DNA of 64,000 nt, from assembly GCA_008933995.1 (NCBI GenBank), contig WARS01000093.1:3509501-3573500 (forward strand), written 5' to 3'. Below, piece by piece: positions 1 through 11,860 of this stretch. The DNA comes from Datnioides undecimradiatus (Eukaryota; Chordata; Actinopteri; Lobotiformes; Datnioididae). Positions within the stretch are counted from its first letter, which is position 1. Each line of letters opens with the position of its first letter. The translations under genes and the position numbers were made by a program. Below the pieces are notes generated by a model, which saw nothing but the letters and a program-made list of their open reading frames with translations, made no database searches and was not told where the DNA came from.

Positions 1-21
1 ATATGTCTTTGAAGACGTTTC

Positions 22-39
22 GCCTCTCATCCGAGAGGC
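22..39. other. Hairpin in the 3' non-coding part of the Penelope-like element
   Basis: There is a perfect 7-bp inverted repeat (GCCTCTC / GAGAGGC) with a 4-nt loop. On the element's sense strand it is followed directly by CGAAACGTC. Penelope-like elements are known to carry hammerhead-type ribozyme motifs, and GATGAG...CGAAAC-GTC resembles a degenerate hammerhead core. The canonical CTGATGA is not intact here. Confidence 0.5.
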
Positions 40-478
40 TTTGTCAGTTCACGTTCATCAGACTAGGCCGGACTAGTCCAACTAGCTAGTGTGGAGATTC
101 AGGTATTTAACCTCTGCGGAGGCGTTCACCAGGTCAATGGTGTCGTAGGACTGTCTGTGCTCCATGTGTCAACGACCGTCGTTAGAGTGACAGTCGTCTG
201 GGGAAAGTTGGTTTCGACTTCGTTATTGATCTATTGTGTTATAACGACAGTGGTTGGAGTCACGTGAGGCCATTTGTGAAAGGCAGTTGTTCTTAGAGGC
301 TCAGTTGTTGAATCTCCTGGGAAGGGATGAAAGGGCGACATTGTAAATTGGAGATAGGTGGTGTCGCAGACCTCCTCCTCTGTTGAGAGACGCTTTTTCT
401 AATTTCACATAGATGGCTTCCTTCACTCCTCTTTCAAACCATCTATCCTCTCTGTCCAAGATGTAAACATTGTTGTCC

Positions 479-724
479 TCAAGAGTGAGCTTTCTCCTTG
501 AGGTGTAAATAGACAGCAGTGTCTAAGCCTGAGAAGTTAGTCCTCCTGTGTTGAGCCATGCGTTTATGTAACGGTTGTTTTGTTTCACCAATGTAGAGGT
601 CCTTGCATTCCTGGTTGCATTGGACTGCATACACCAAATTGCTTTTTTGGGTGTGTGGTGTTCTGTCCTTGGGATGTACCAGTCTCTGCCTGAGTGTGTT
701 GTGACACTCGTTGCTCCTCATCAC
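479..724 (-). pseudogene. GIY-YIG endonuclease fragment of the Penelope-like element
   Basis: This 81-codon open stretch contains the GIY-YIG signature in its Penelope form. A VYAVQC strand is followed about 11 residues later by LYIGETKQPLHKRMAQHR, which includes the YIG triplet and the conserved arginine. In autonomous elements this nuclease nicks the target and primes reverse transcription in the nucleus. N-terminal to it, TLRQRLVHPKD is also typical of the linker in fish Neptune elements. It is a fragment of a decayed polyprotein rather than a free-standing gene, and it has no promoter or RT domain nearby. Confidence 0.8.
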
Positions 725-759
725 ATCTTCTATGTGTTTTCATTGTCTCGACAACAACG

Positions 760-2455
760 TGGCGATCATAAATGTCACAGAAGCCGTGAAAACGGCGTCT
801 GATCTGCATGAGAGCAGCGTCAGAGAAGCATCCATCACAGCGAACTCCAAACAAGCTCTGAGGAGCAGATGTTGTTGGGTCGACGTTGACACAAACAGCC
901 ATAAATGATCATTAGGCCGTTCGTCACACCGTGTTTCCAAGGACGCCGGATCCCAGCAGGGGAAGCCTCTCAACGTCAAAACGCCCAGGAGGGGAATCTC
1001 CCTCAGACGATTACCCACACAATCACCTCCAAATCAAACACAGCACAGGCGGCGGTCGCCCTTTTCTCCGTCCTGGTAACGGAGCTCCTCGTGACCCCCC
1101 ACCACCCCGCCGCTGATTAAACTCCCATTCGGTCTCGTTAATTAGTTCACGCCCTCTTTGAATCTGAACTCTGAAGTGCTGCAGTTCGTCGCGGGGGTTC
1201 TTCCAACATCCATGGAAGCCAATAAGCACCGCGGGACCCGGCACTGGAGAAGGAGAAACATCCCGGCAGAGTGAAACATAAATCAGAGCTATAGTCTCAG
1301 TGACGAGCTGCTCAGCCGAGCCGAAACACGACGCCAGCTGCTGCAAAACCAACCCGCAAATCAGTGAAATCAGCTCCTGCTGTGGAGGAAGAGGAGGAGA
1401 ATAAAGACAGGAACACGACTCGTCAGTTGTTCTTTCAGCACAGAGTCGGTTTAGAGAGGAAACGCTGGTCTGAGAGGTTTCAGGGATCAAACATGTCCAA
1501 ACTGGATCCACACAAATCAACAAGTCATCGGCGGAAACACCTGGAACATGTTGTGTGTCCTTTCATCGACAGAGCCACTGACCGATTCTTTGATCTGAGT
1601 CCAAAGCGACGACGTCGCCATAACCAGAGACTTAGCGCCTTAATTATCAGTTTGACCCTTAAACTCTGGTGCCGATCAGCTGTTATTGATCGTTTGTGTT
1701 AGAGGTCATTAAACACCCCATTGTCTCCATCACCTCGTGACATTTTCTTAATGAAATCCTGTGGTGATGGGGGGGGTCCTGTTAACCCTGCCTGCCCTGA
1801 AGCAACAGGTCGGCGCCACAGGAGGCGGGTCATTGCTCCTGATTAGGTCCAATATTAACGAGAGTGAAAATACTCGAACCTTCCTGCAGTGAAGAGCAGT
1901 CACGGCAGCGCCGCGAGCAGCTGACGGACGATTTAAACGTCAAAACAGATTTAACTGCTAAACTAACGAGCGTCTGGAGCCAGTTGGTGAGTAACAGGGA
2001 GGAGCAGCGCTGATCCCACGGCGAGCAGGGTGGTCAGACGGGTGAAAAGGTTCAATTTACACTTTATTTTTAATGGATTTATGTCATTTTCAACCTTTTC
2101 CAACAGGAAAACAAAGGAGCCGCTGCCTCCATCAGTCTCCTTTCAGGAAGGTGTCATGTCGGCCATCTTTGGAAGTCAGTTTGAGGCTCTGCTATCGTGC
2201 AACATGGTTCGCTAAATGAATAAAAGCTTTACTGTCTGCAGAGAGACAGGGCCGATCTCGTCGCCCTGCTGATTAAAGAACTTGGACTCTCACTCAGTGC
2301 CGTCCTGCCCACAGAGACAGAAACTGCCCCTCAGGGTTTCATCACAATCAGACGGCGTTTCACCTGAGATCTGGACGTGAAGCTGAGCCCCTGCAGGCAT
2401 CAGACTTTCCTCTGATCTCCAGATTAGGATGCAGGACGTCGGCCCGTCTGGGCTC

Positions 2456-2490
<35 letters not shown>

Positions 2491-5400
2491 TGAGAGATAA
2501 AGGTCTTGTTCCAACACTTTGCCTGTCACCGGAGAGCAGAGGAGACGGCGACAAACAAGGAAAAAGAGCCGGTGATCGATAATCCACAGAGAGATGAGGG
2601 TTCAACACAACACGTTCAGACGGACACATTACTTACTTTCACGCGTGTGTCTCTGCAGGTGACACGTCCTCACCTCACACACCTGCGAGGATGGCGTGCG
2701 GCTGACCCGAGCGAGACGAAAGGTTAAAGTCTTTGATTGGAGCCGACATTTAAATAAGACATTTGAAGGCATCGGCCAAGGAACTGTGACGGGTGATTTT
2801 CATGATTAACTTGACATTTAATGGACCACATGATTACCGATGATCGACAGGTTAATCAATGAGGAGGGCGATCACCAGCTGCAGCCCCGGTGGTTAGCTC
2901 GGCTTCACTAACAGAGCAACGAGCTTCATCTGCAGGACGTCTGGGATCAGTCCTGCAGAGAGACGAGGAGCTGAGAGGAGAGCTGCTGCAAACCAGGTGG
3001 TTCAACATCTGGTCTGGATCCTCCTGGGGGACTTCCTCTGAAGGTTCACCGAGACATGGATTCCAGATCTCATCCAGTACCTGCAAGATCCCAGAAATCT
3101 GGATGTTTGGATGTTGACTTTTCTGTCAGGTTGATAATCCTCCTTAAAAGACCAACATCTTCACATCTGTAGACTCATATTCTGATGCGTGGTCAAACCT
3201 TCCCAGTCGTCCCTGCTCTCCACTCGTCTCCCCATCGTTTGTCCTGTCGTCTTTTTGCTGTTCTGCAGCAAACTTGAGCATCGCTGCTGTTTTTTCCTTC
3301 CTCCGCTCAACGAAACCACCTTTGCCTCATTTTTCTGACAGCGCTGTCCACAGTGAGACGTCTAAACGCCCTCTCCGGCGCTGTGAGACTTCAGCACAAA
3401 TGCCGTCAAATCCTCCTAAACCGAGCCCTAATGACAGGCCGCACCACCGCCGCCGCTCTGATAAACATCCAGTCTGCATGAAATGTTGTGATGGCCTTAA
3501 ACTTTTCTGCAGACAAGTAAAACTGTGGCATGGAAACAGCCGCTGTCCTGAACCGGGACAGAGGCAGCGTGCAGCCTCAGATCACACTGACACTTCAACA
3601 CATGTCTGAGCTAACAGCTAACAGCTAATGGCTAACGGTGCTGTAACCTGCCCAACATGCAGAACCTCAGCACGTCAGAGCCTGAAGGTGCAAAACAACA
3701 ACCGTCACCCCTGGTTCCCAACACACCGAGCGCCCACGCTGCGTCAGAAGCAGGTGCACTTTCATCCGTCTGTGCACCTGTGCAGGTGTGTGGGGTTAAA
3801 CTGAGGTGGCTACAGAGCGATTTGGTTCTCATCATCGAGCCAATCAGCTGTGCTTCTTCAAACACTCTCATGTCTCTTCATACCTACAGGATGCTCAAGC
3901 AAAGACCGTAAAGCCACCACACCTTAAACTGCATCATCTAAATTCTGAAAATGCTGTTTTTACTGCTCTACTTTAAAACAACTCAACCTTTCATCTTTTC
4001 TAAGATTCTGCATCATTATGCATCAAACACTCAACAATAAACTGGATAAATGTGATGAAGTTTGCAGGAGTTTTGCTGATAATGGAGTATTTGCACATCG
4101 CTGCTTCTTCTTCTCGATGTTATCGAGCATGGAGACAGAAACTTCATGTGTTCTCTGTGAAAACTTCACCTCCCTGTGAACTGCCCCAGAAAACTAAAGC
4201 CCCACATATCTGTATTCCAGTTTAATCAGAGCCTTGAGGACACGAGCACTAATCGCATCACCTCCTCCGACATCACGTTCACTTCCCGGTCGCTCCGCTG
4301 ACAGGCGGTTGACGGGACGCACGGTGGCTGAGGGTGCAGCACCTGCAGCCTGCTGAATTCATAATGACGCAGAGCTTAAATATACATGTTTGCACTCTCG
4401 TCTAATCAAAGCCTGGAGGCAGGAGCGCTGTTGGCCATGGTGCGTTCAGGAACATGCAGCAGCACAGGCGGACATGAATCAAATACCTTTACCACCTCTT
4501 CGCTTGGAGCAGACACAGCTCGCAGCCACAAAGGAAGTCCCTGTAAATTGATTTCCAAATTAAAAGCCTGAGGAGACAAAAACAGTGATTTGAACACAAC
4601 AGAACACCAGTAAGAGGTCGCAGGTGCAGCCGTGCACAGGCGCTGTTTCACCTCCTCCACCAGTTGCTGCAAAGCCCCCAAGGATGAGCTGCGCCGCCAC
4701 AAGCAGTGTTTAAATTCATATTAGCCACATTAGCTAATGTGCATTCATTTTTCATGAAGTGAAGCTGGAGGCTGTTTTCCCCTCAGCGAGTCTTCAGCTC
4801 CTGCAACGAGACACAATTCTGTAAGTGCAAACTAATGTTCTCTGAGTCTGCGGAGTCGATATTTCAGTCTGCACATGAGTTGGCCAGACTTCATGTTTCT
4901 GTTTCAGACCTTTTCTTTTGTTTTTTGGGAGCTTTTATTCAGATCAGTGCATAATTACTGCAACTGGAGTCCTCAGACAAGAATAACAAATGAGGTCATT
5001 CATCTTTTTCTTCCACAACAAACTTCAGGAAGCGTCTGAAGCAAAAGTGAAACCAAACATCAACCGACTGCAGCGAGTCTGCAGCTTCATGAGCGTGCAG
5101 GCTGGGGACACTCCACCATCTTTTAACACTGAAAATAAAACCGATGCATGACTGAAAATGGCAGAAACTCACCCAACAAACAGTTTTCACACTTGACTCG
5201 TTGGTGCATCAATGAGGAGCCTGAAACCTTCTGAACACTGACACATGAAACTAACAGAAACGCATCCTCCAAAGGTCACACGGGCGTGCTGAGCTGGACG
5301 TGCATCATTCCACTGTTTCACTCATTCAACCTCAGGAAGCCGGGAAAGTCCGACAGACTCTTAAATCAGTGAAAGCGACGACTCCTCGTGACTGAAACCA

Positions 5401-7090
5401 GCAGAAAGTGAAGACACTTTATGAAGTGAACCAACGGGCTTCTGACGGTTTGTGTATGTGACAGCGCTCTGGATCGATGCGTGCAGCCGTCCTGCGCAGG
5501 GAGCCGCTGACATTGCTGGTGGTTTGTAACCTTGGTGGTTAAAGAAAGATGCTCCCTGCTCGGTTTATGGGACTGTAGACGAAACCTCCCACCTGGTGAC
5601 AGATGCTGTGTTGTCTCAGTGAGCGAGCGATGCCTCGGAGGCGGCTGCTTGCCTCCTGGTGCTGTGAGAGGAGCAGGAAGTCCCTTCGGCCTCGCGTAGA
5701 TTCTCCGTCAGGGCTCCAGTGGAGGCAGAAGCTCCAGCTTTATTGTGACGTCTGAGCAGATTTGATTTGCGAGCATCGTGTTTGTGAAACCTCGGCGGCT
5801 TCTAACGGCGCAAACACACATTCGGATCATCAGCACAACTGCTGTTTATTGTCTGACGGCGTTTCATCTTTGATTTTCCCTCCGGGGAAGCAAATAAAGC
5901 GTGACGGTGGGAACGTGTGCTTCTTGATTTATATTCGAGCTCCCTGTGATTCATCGACACCCAGCATCATAAAAAATTTGCAGAGATGGAAGAGAAGCTG
6001 GTTTCGGCGGCTGCTGAGCTTTAACTACTCCGTTTAATAATTAGCCTGATTTGTTTTTCGCTTCATCGCATTAATCAGTCTCTTTGTGTTTCTGCTTTGC
6101 CTCAGCACTGAGCGGCTGAAACACAAGCTCCCGGGTTTTGAAAAGGCGACAATCTGCAAAAACACAAATCACAACAACTTCAGTCACTTCTCAGCTCAAC
6201 TTCACTTAAACAGAGAAGTCCATCAACACAGAAACAGGAAGCAGTTACCTGCACGACTGTGATGTCGTTATTGGTCCACTAACTCGACTGTTGCCTCTGA
6301 TTGGTTGTTTCTCCCATCAGTCAGAGGTCCAGGTGTGCTCAGGTAAATGAAGACACGCGGTCTGATTGGCCGTTCAACCTGCAGCTGCTGCAACATGTCA
6401 GGACGCAGCAGAAACACAAGAAAATGATGAAACATCTGCGATTCTGGGGGCGGAGACTCTGAGGCTGCGTTCAGACGCATAACATCCTTAACATGTGCTC
6501 GTGTTTGTGCTGAAAGCAGCTCCAGAGTCTCAGAGAATCTGATCTGATCACCTGGTCCCGAAGCTGCTGAATCAGCAGAGTTTTGCTTCTTCTTCTTCTG
6601 TGAATGTGGTCACATGACTGCTGTAAACACTGTAAATGCAGGAGTGAAAGACGCTCGGAGGCGCTCAGCGACACATCAGTTGTCACCAGCCGCTCTGGGC
6701 GTTCTCTGACATTCAGGTTTGTTATTTAATGAGAACGAGATGAACGCACGCCGCCGGTCGAGGTGTCGCCGTGCAAGATGCGGCACAGCTTCTCCTCTTA
6801 CAGGGTCTGAAGGAGTGGATCAAAGGGACGAAGCTCTGCAGGACACCGAGGTGTTCCCTCCTCTGCAGGTGCTTCAGCGCTGCTCTATCGTTAAACCTTT
6901 AATGTTCCATCCATGTTCCATTTTAACGAACCCCTTGTTTTAAAACGACCCTCTGAACTCAAATGAACTCCAAACCTCCAGCTGACCGACGGTCTCCTCC
7001 TCTTTGAGCAGATTAAAGCGCAGAGACGTCAAGCTTCACACTCACATCTTTCATCCCTGCATCTTCAAATTGATTGGTTCCTCCAGATCA
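760..7090. other. No recognised gene; unique-looking sequence with one TG repeat
   Basis: I see no exon chain, transposase motif or RNA gene here. Open frames of 60-166 codons occur on both strands (the longest is minus, 1023-1523), but none shows domain motifs and several overlap in different frames, as expected by chance. A short GCTAA-type array (GCTAACAGCTAACAGCTAAT) lies at 3610-3637. The segment 1735-1870 (TTCTTAATGAAATCC...) reads like a possible conserved non-coding block, but this is weak. Confidence 0.5.
2459..2489. repeat. (TG)n microsatellite
   Basis: Uninterrupted TG dinucleotide run of about 31 bp. It generates the artefactual Thr-His frames on the other strand. Confidence 0.97.
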
Positions 7091-7096
7091 GGAAGC

Positions 7097-7129
<33 letters not shown>

Positions 7130-7140
7130 TGTGTGTGTGT
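7097..7140. repeat. (GT)n microsatellite, one interruption
   Basis: A 44-bp GT run broken once by an A (GTATGT) near 7122. Confidence 0.97.
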
Positions 7141-7149
7141 CTCTATCCA

Positions 7150-9610
7150 GGAAGTGGGATTCATCACATTGAGGAGTACTGACTGGGCATTAGGGCAGGC
7201 TGCAGGGGGTTTCCCCTCCTGCAGGGGCGGGGCTGATGGAGCCCATTTGTCATTGAGGAGGGCGGCTCGCTGCACCAACACTCCCTGAATGTCTGATGGA
7301 AGCAGGCGTGCACGGAAAAAACTCCGGAGCAGAGCAGGATCAGACCTGCAGCACACCTGGCTTTCACCTTTGACAGGGTGGTGGGTTCTTCAAACCTGGG
7401 TTTAGTCTGAATTCCATCGTGCACAGAGGCTGTGTTCACTAAACCTCCTCAGACGAACAGGAGCTCCGCTGAGAACCAGGATATGATCAGTGAGTCTGGG
7501 TTTTCGTCTTGTTAAACACCTCAGAGCTAAAACGCCGTGGCGTGAGAGACGTCAGAGGCTGTCCTGCAGCTTAAAGCTCAACGTCACCATCGTTAAGTTT
7601 TGAATCTTGTTCTGATGTCGGCGAATAAAGATCCAAGCCACCAACACAACATCAGAGACTCAGACTCCATTGATGCTAATTAACCAATCAGACACCTACT
7701 CAGTTACGCTCCTCACCTCCATCTCAGACTCATTACACCCAATAATTAACAAAATACAATGAAACAATAAAACGTAACGATTTGAATTTAGGAAACGTGA
7801 AACGACCCTGACGCGGTTTTAATAAAATGCTTTTAACACAGGAACTGATCGTAACTTCAGGACTCATCAAAGCAAGCGACATCATACTCAAACTGTTTCC
7901 TGTTGCAGCTGATGAAACTTCCTGTCTTTCAAAATAAAACGATGCGTTCGTGGTTCACACGCTGCGTTTCATTATCCCCGAGCGCCACAGATGGATGAAT
8001 GTGCGTGATCACGATTATTGATACGACGGCGTGTGAATCATTAGTCAACATGGCCGCCGTCTCTGAGGCGCCGACACCTTTCTGACTGATTGCAGGTGGT
8101 GAAACATTGATCATGTTCTCAACGCTGCCTGAGGCGGCGAGATGCCCCGCTGCTGGATGTCCCACACACACACACACAAAAGGCTGCAGACCTGCTCACA
8201 CACACACGACTGGAGGGGATGAATCACACAGTCACAGGTGGAGTCGAGCGGAGACGTGTGCAGGTTTTCACGGAGCTGTTCTCTGAATATTTCACCAGCT
8301 GCTCGAACGCAGCCAATCAGAAGCAACAACACACAAACACACACACGTTTCAGGGCAGCGTTCAGCAGCACACAGAAGATTCGGTCAGTCGGCCTGGAGT
8401 GAGCTCAGTGGATCATTAATACACTGCGATTCACAGATTTCTGAAAAACGGGAAAAATAAAACCCAAAAATCAGGTTTTATCAGATTTTCACAGGATGAA
8501 TCTCCTGAAGGTTCGATCAGAATAATAACAGAGCTGCAGGACGAACGTCTCAAGGATAAAACTCTTAAAAATCTGATTCTGTCTGAGATTGAAGAGGTAA
8601 ATTATGAGAATAAGACCTGAATATGTTCATACACAAGAAAAACAAGATTAAAGCGCCGCACAAACAGCAGCAGACAAATACAACTTCCCACAATGCACCT
8701 GGCTCCTTCCTTCATTCACCTGCTGTCTCAGGTATTAATCAGCCTCTGATTAGTTTGGACAGCCGGACCGGGAACCGTGCAGGGGTCGGGGGGTGGAGGT
8801 CATGAGGTCCGGAGCTGGGAAACACTATCTTAGATAATATTTCATCTGCAGCAGCCGGCGATGTGTTCAGGTCCCTAATGTCGTGGGAAATTAGACGATT
8901 GAAATTCAGCTCAGCTGCCTGAATCTGCCAGTTAATTTGCTTCGGACCTGGATGGCTGCTCCGCCTCATGTCCTGGGATGTGGAGTAATTATAACGCGGT
9001 CAGTCTGGTTTATTCTGTGTAATTGCTTCCCAGTGTTTTTCTCCCGTAAAGTGGCGGCTTCAACACGGCGCCGCCACCGATGCACCGCCAAAACCAGGGA
9101 CACAGAGGTGAAGAAGACGCTCGTCACCACGACGCCCAGTAAATAAACAACACATTTCCCTCTGACCTCAGTTCACCTGACGAGGTGACAGTGGAGCTCG
9201 GGGTTCTGGGAAACTTGCTGGAAATGCGACTGTTTCAGCTCGTCTGGGGTTTGTTTCATCTACGTAAGCTGAAAATCAACCAATGAGGACGTTTCTACAG
9301 ACCAATAACAAAAAGGAAAAAACATCTTCAAACAGCAAACTTATTACTACTTAAATTGACTTGGTTGCCGTGGTAACCACTCCTTTTTAACGTTGCTGCG
9401 TATGTCTGTGAAGTTGTTCACAGCAGCTTTTTTCTTTTTTCCTGCACTTTTCTGTTTTTCCAGGTACCAAATTGTCTCTGAACGCACCGTCTCTTCCTCT
9501 TACGGCCTTTTAATTCTCCATCTGTGACTGAGCTCCGTGTGTCGTTTGGCCTGATGAGTCTCAGTTCCTTTGCTGCAGGGATCACTCAGGTTTCAGCTCG
9601 TCTGAAGAGC
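7150..9610. other. No recognised gene
   Basis: Mixed-composition sequence with short CA runs at 8163-8178 and 8330-8346. No frame has recognisable protein motifs. A 14-bp RFX-type X-box lies at 9364-9377 and is listed separately. Segment 8820-8960 is rich in TAAT/ATTA cores and could be a conserved non-coding element, but nothing in the sequence proves it. Confidence 0.5.
9364..9377. promoter_or_regulatory. RFX X-box match
   Basis: GTTGCC-GT-GGTAAC fits the RFX consensus GTNRCC-N0-3-RGYAAC at every fixed position. RFX factors bind such imperfect palindromes in ciliary and other promoters and enhancers. No gene start is visible beside it, so any function would be distal. Confidence 0.4.
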
Positions 9611-9614
9611 CATA

Positions 9615-9666
9615 CTGCTTCTTCTTCTGCTGCTGCTTCTTCTGCTGCTGCTGCTGCTGCTTCTGC
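9615..9666. repeat. Compound (CTT/CTG)n trinucleotide repeat
   Basis: Alternating CTT and CTG triplets over about 52 bp. They encode Ser/Ala or Gln/Lys runs in spurious frames on both strands. Confidence 0.93.
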
Positions 9667-10076
9667 ATTTTCTTCCTTTGTTTCTCCTTCTTCTTTGTGT
9701 TGTGAAGATGCCACTGCCCCGCGTCGGTTTGAAGATGCCACGTTCCTCTGATCATGTGAAGCATCAGATCTATGGTCTCAGCAGGACAGATCCTTTGAAC
9801 TTTGCTGGTGTTTGCTCCTTCTCTTCTCTCTGTGTTTACAGGCACTAACGTCTGATCTGTGGGTGAAACATGTTGTTAGTTTCAGACTGCAGCAAACTTT
9901 ACACGTTATCTGACAATTTAACGATTAATATAAACTATGGATTTACGACATATATGAATGTATAAAGTGTTACAGATAAATGGCGATCAACAGAGCCGGA
10001 GCGATGACCTGCTGTTCACACAGAATCAGCTGAAACACACCACACACTGACTCTCCAGCTCACCCTGCAGCACGCT

Positions 10077-10200
10077 AACATAAACAATAACACAGATGCT
10101 AACACACACACACGCTATCAAACATGCTAACAAAAACACTAACATACATGGTAACAGACATGCTAACACACACATTAACAGACACATTAACACACACGCA
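10077..10200. repeat. Degenerate GCTAACA(CA)n array
   Basis: Repeated ATGCTAACA, CATTAACA and ACACACAC words with a loose 10-16 bp spacing. GCTAAC-type arrays of this sort are common in teleost non-coding DNA. Confidence 0.75.
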
Positions 10201-10319
10201 CAGTTTCATGGGTTGAACCGAGGTCACATAACCACCTGAGTGCGAACACAGACCCGGACTCATAATTGGACTTAGACTAAACTCCTTAACTCTCTGAGCG
10301 ACTGATGTTTGCTCTGGTT

Positions 10320-10510
10320 AATCTGCGGCTGCTCGGCGCGATGGAGGCGAGTAATGACATATCAATACAAACAGAGGCTGGTCACTCAGAATTACTGCCA
10401 TTCATACACATCGTTCCCTGGAAGAGGGTAAACAATGGATTAGCTTTGTTTGCTCGGCTGGGGCGTTAATTACACCGCCAATTATTAAAGCCGGCATCCC
10501 CCTGAAACCC
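10320..10510. other. Candidate conserved non-coding element
   Basis: No simple repeats, with several homeodomain-type cores (GAGTAATGACA, CGTTAATTACA, CAATTATTAAAG) packed in about 190 bp. This is inferred from texture only. A cross-species alignment would be decisive. Confidence 0.25.
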
Positions 10511-11371
10511 CGGGTGTGTGCGGTTTGGAAGAAAGAGAAATGTGGAGGTGAGAGGGTGAAACAAAGCCTGGAGGGACGAGGTTCATGTTGAAGAGTTGAT
10601 TAAAGGAGAAGAAGAAGAAGAAGCTCCACCCCTCTGTCTGCAGCCTCGCTCTCCGTCACCGGAGCCTTTCAAACATCATCAACATCAAACTCGTCTTAAT
10701 TAACAAACCAGCTTTAGACGAATGAACTGTTGTCAGACATGTTGTCTCTCGACTGTTTACATGTCGTTAGTAAATGTTTTATATTTGACAACATTGACAT
10801 ATAATCAGCTGTTACAGTTGATGAGTACGGTGGCTGACGAGGACAAACAATGTTTGCATCTGGAGAAACAAGCTGCTGCAGAAACCAGAAACTAACAGCA
10901 CACACGCTGCAAAGGAACAAACACTGAAATACTGAAATGGATGCACCTGCACAGGTGAAGCAGCCCGAGTTTGTAAAGCCAACACACGCAGGCTTCAGTG
11001 TACAATACATGCTGCTGTTCTGCAGGATGAAGCTGTTGAACTGATTTATTCTGAGTGTGTGAGGTCGAGTTTGGCAGATTGAGGTTTTAGCAGCAGGCTA
11101 ACGACTGCGTAGCTTCAAGCTGCAAATACAGTGCCACCAATCAGAGGACAGAAACCTGGTGAAACATTTGCAAAGTTAGCAGAGTTCCCTCCTTCCCTCC
11201 CTCCTCAGTCTCTCCATCCTTCATCTGAGCCCCAGCAGAACGACGGATCGTGTCACGCCAGCATCTCATCATTAACTTCCACTAACACTGTGAGAGCAGA
11301 ATGGATAGCCTCCCCTCCCGTGTCGTCACACCGGGAATGGGCTTTAATGGACCGTCAAAGAAGGAGACGGC

Positions 11372-11390
11372 GTGTGTGTGTGTGTGTGTG
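11372..11390. repeat. (GT)n microsatellite
   Basis: GT run of about 19 bp. Confidence 0.9.
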
Positions 11391-11837
11391 TTTGTGAGAG
11401 TTCGCCCTCTCTGTGTCTGAGGTGTTTGTCCTGCACACGCTCGACATGCAGCAGGACGATTAAACACCCGGTTACCTGAACACAGACGCTGTTCAGGTGT
11501 TAGAGCTCCGCTCACTGCAACAGGAGCAGGTTCAAACATGACTCAGCAAACTGTGTCACTGCAGGAAGCCCAGTTTCTGACGTGTTGGACTGCTGCAGCA
11601 GGAAACCAGGTGTGTTGAGATTAAAGTGTTAAACAGCTTCTGCGCCTTTAAAAGTTTACGTGGAGCGTTTGATTGGTGGGTTCCTGCTCAACACTCAACT
11701 TCCTGTCGTGACAGACAGAGAGATCTCCGGCGAGACGGAAAAACTCAGTGACCAGTCGTCAGAGCTGTGTTTGGTTTGGATAAGCTGCTGTCGGTGGGCA
11801 GCGGTCCTCACAAACACACTAATACTCACAATGTAGC

Positions 11838-11860
11838 GTGTGTGTGTGTGTGTGTGTGTG
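11838..11860. repeat. (GT)n microsatellite
   Basis: GT run of about 23 bp. Confidence 0.92.

Larger units (their letters stand above)
1..750 (-). mobile_element. Penelope-like retroelement (Neptune-type), 3' part
   Basis: Read on the minus strand, this stretch carries the C-terminal end of a Penelope-like element. There is a GIY-YIG endonuclease segment, then the tail typical of fish Neptune copies, with recognisable blocks such as VYILDREDRWFERGVKEAIY and LNRGGGLRHHLSPIYN. Next comes a non-coding 3' region holding the hairpin GCCTCTC/GAGAGGC at 22-39, followed by GAAACGTC, a sequence very common in fish genomes. The window edge cuts the element's 3' side. On the other side, homology fades near 745, so the reverse-transcriptase part is absent, as in most 5'-truncated copies. 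The frame is degraded, so this is a dead copy. The family assignment rests on remembered protein motifs. The upstream boundary is uncertain by perhaps 100 bp. Confidence 0.82.

Noticed and set aside
1023-1523. 166-codon minus-strand frame
   Set aside because: No motif, and an overlapping open frame on the other strand.
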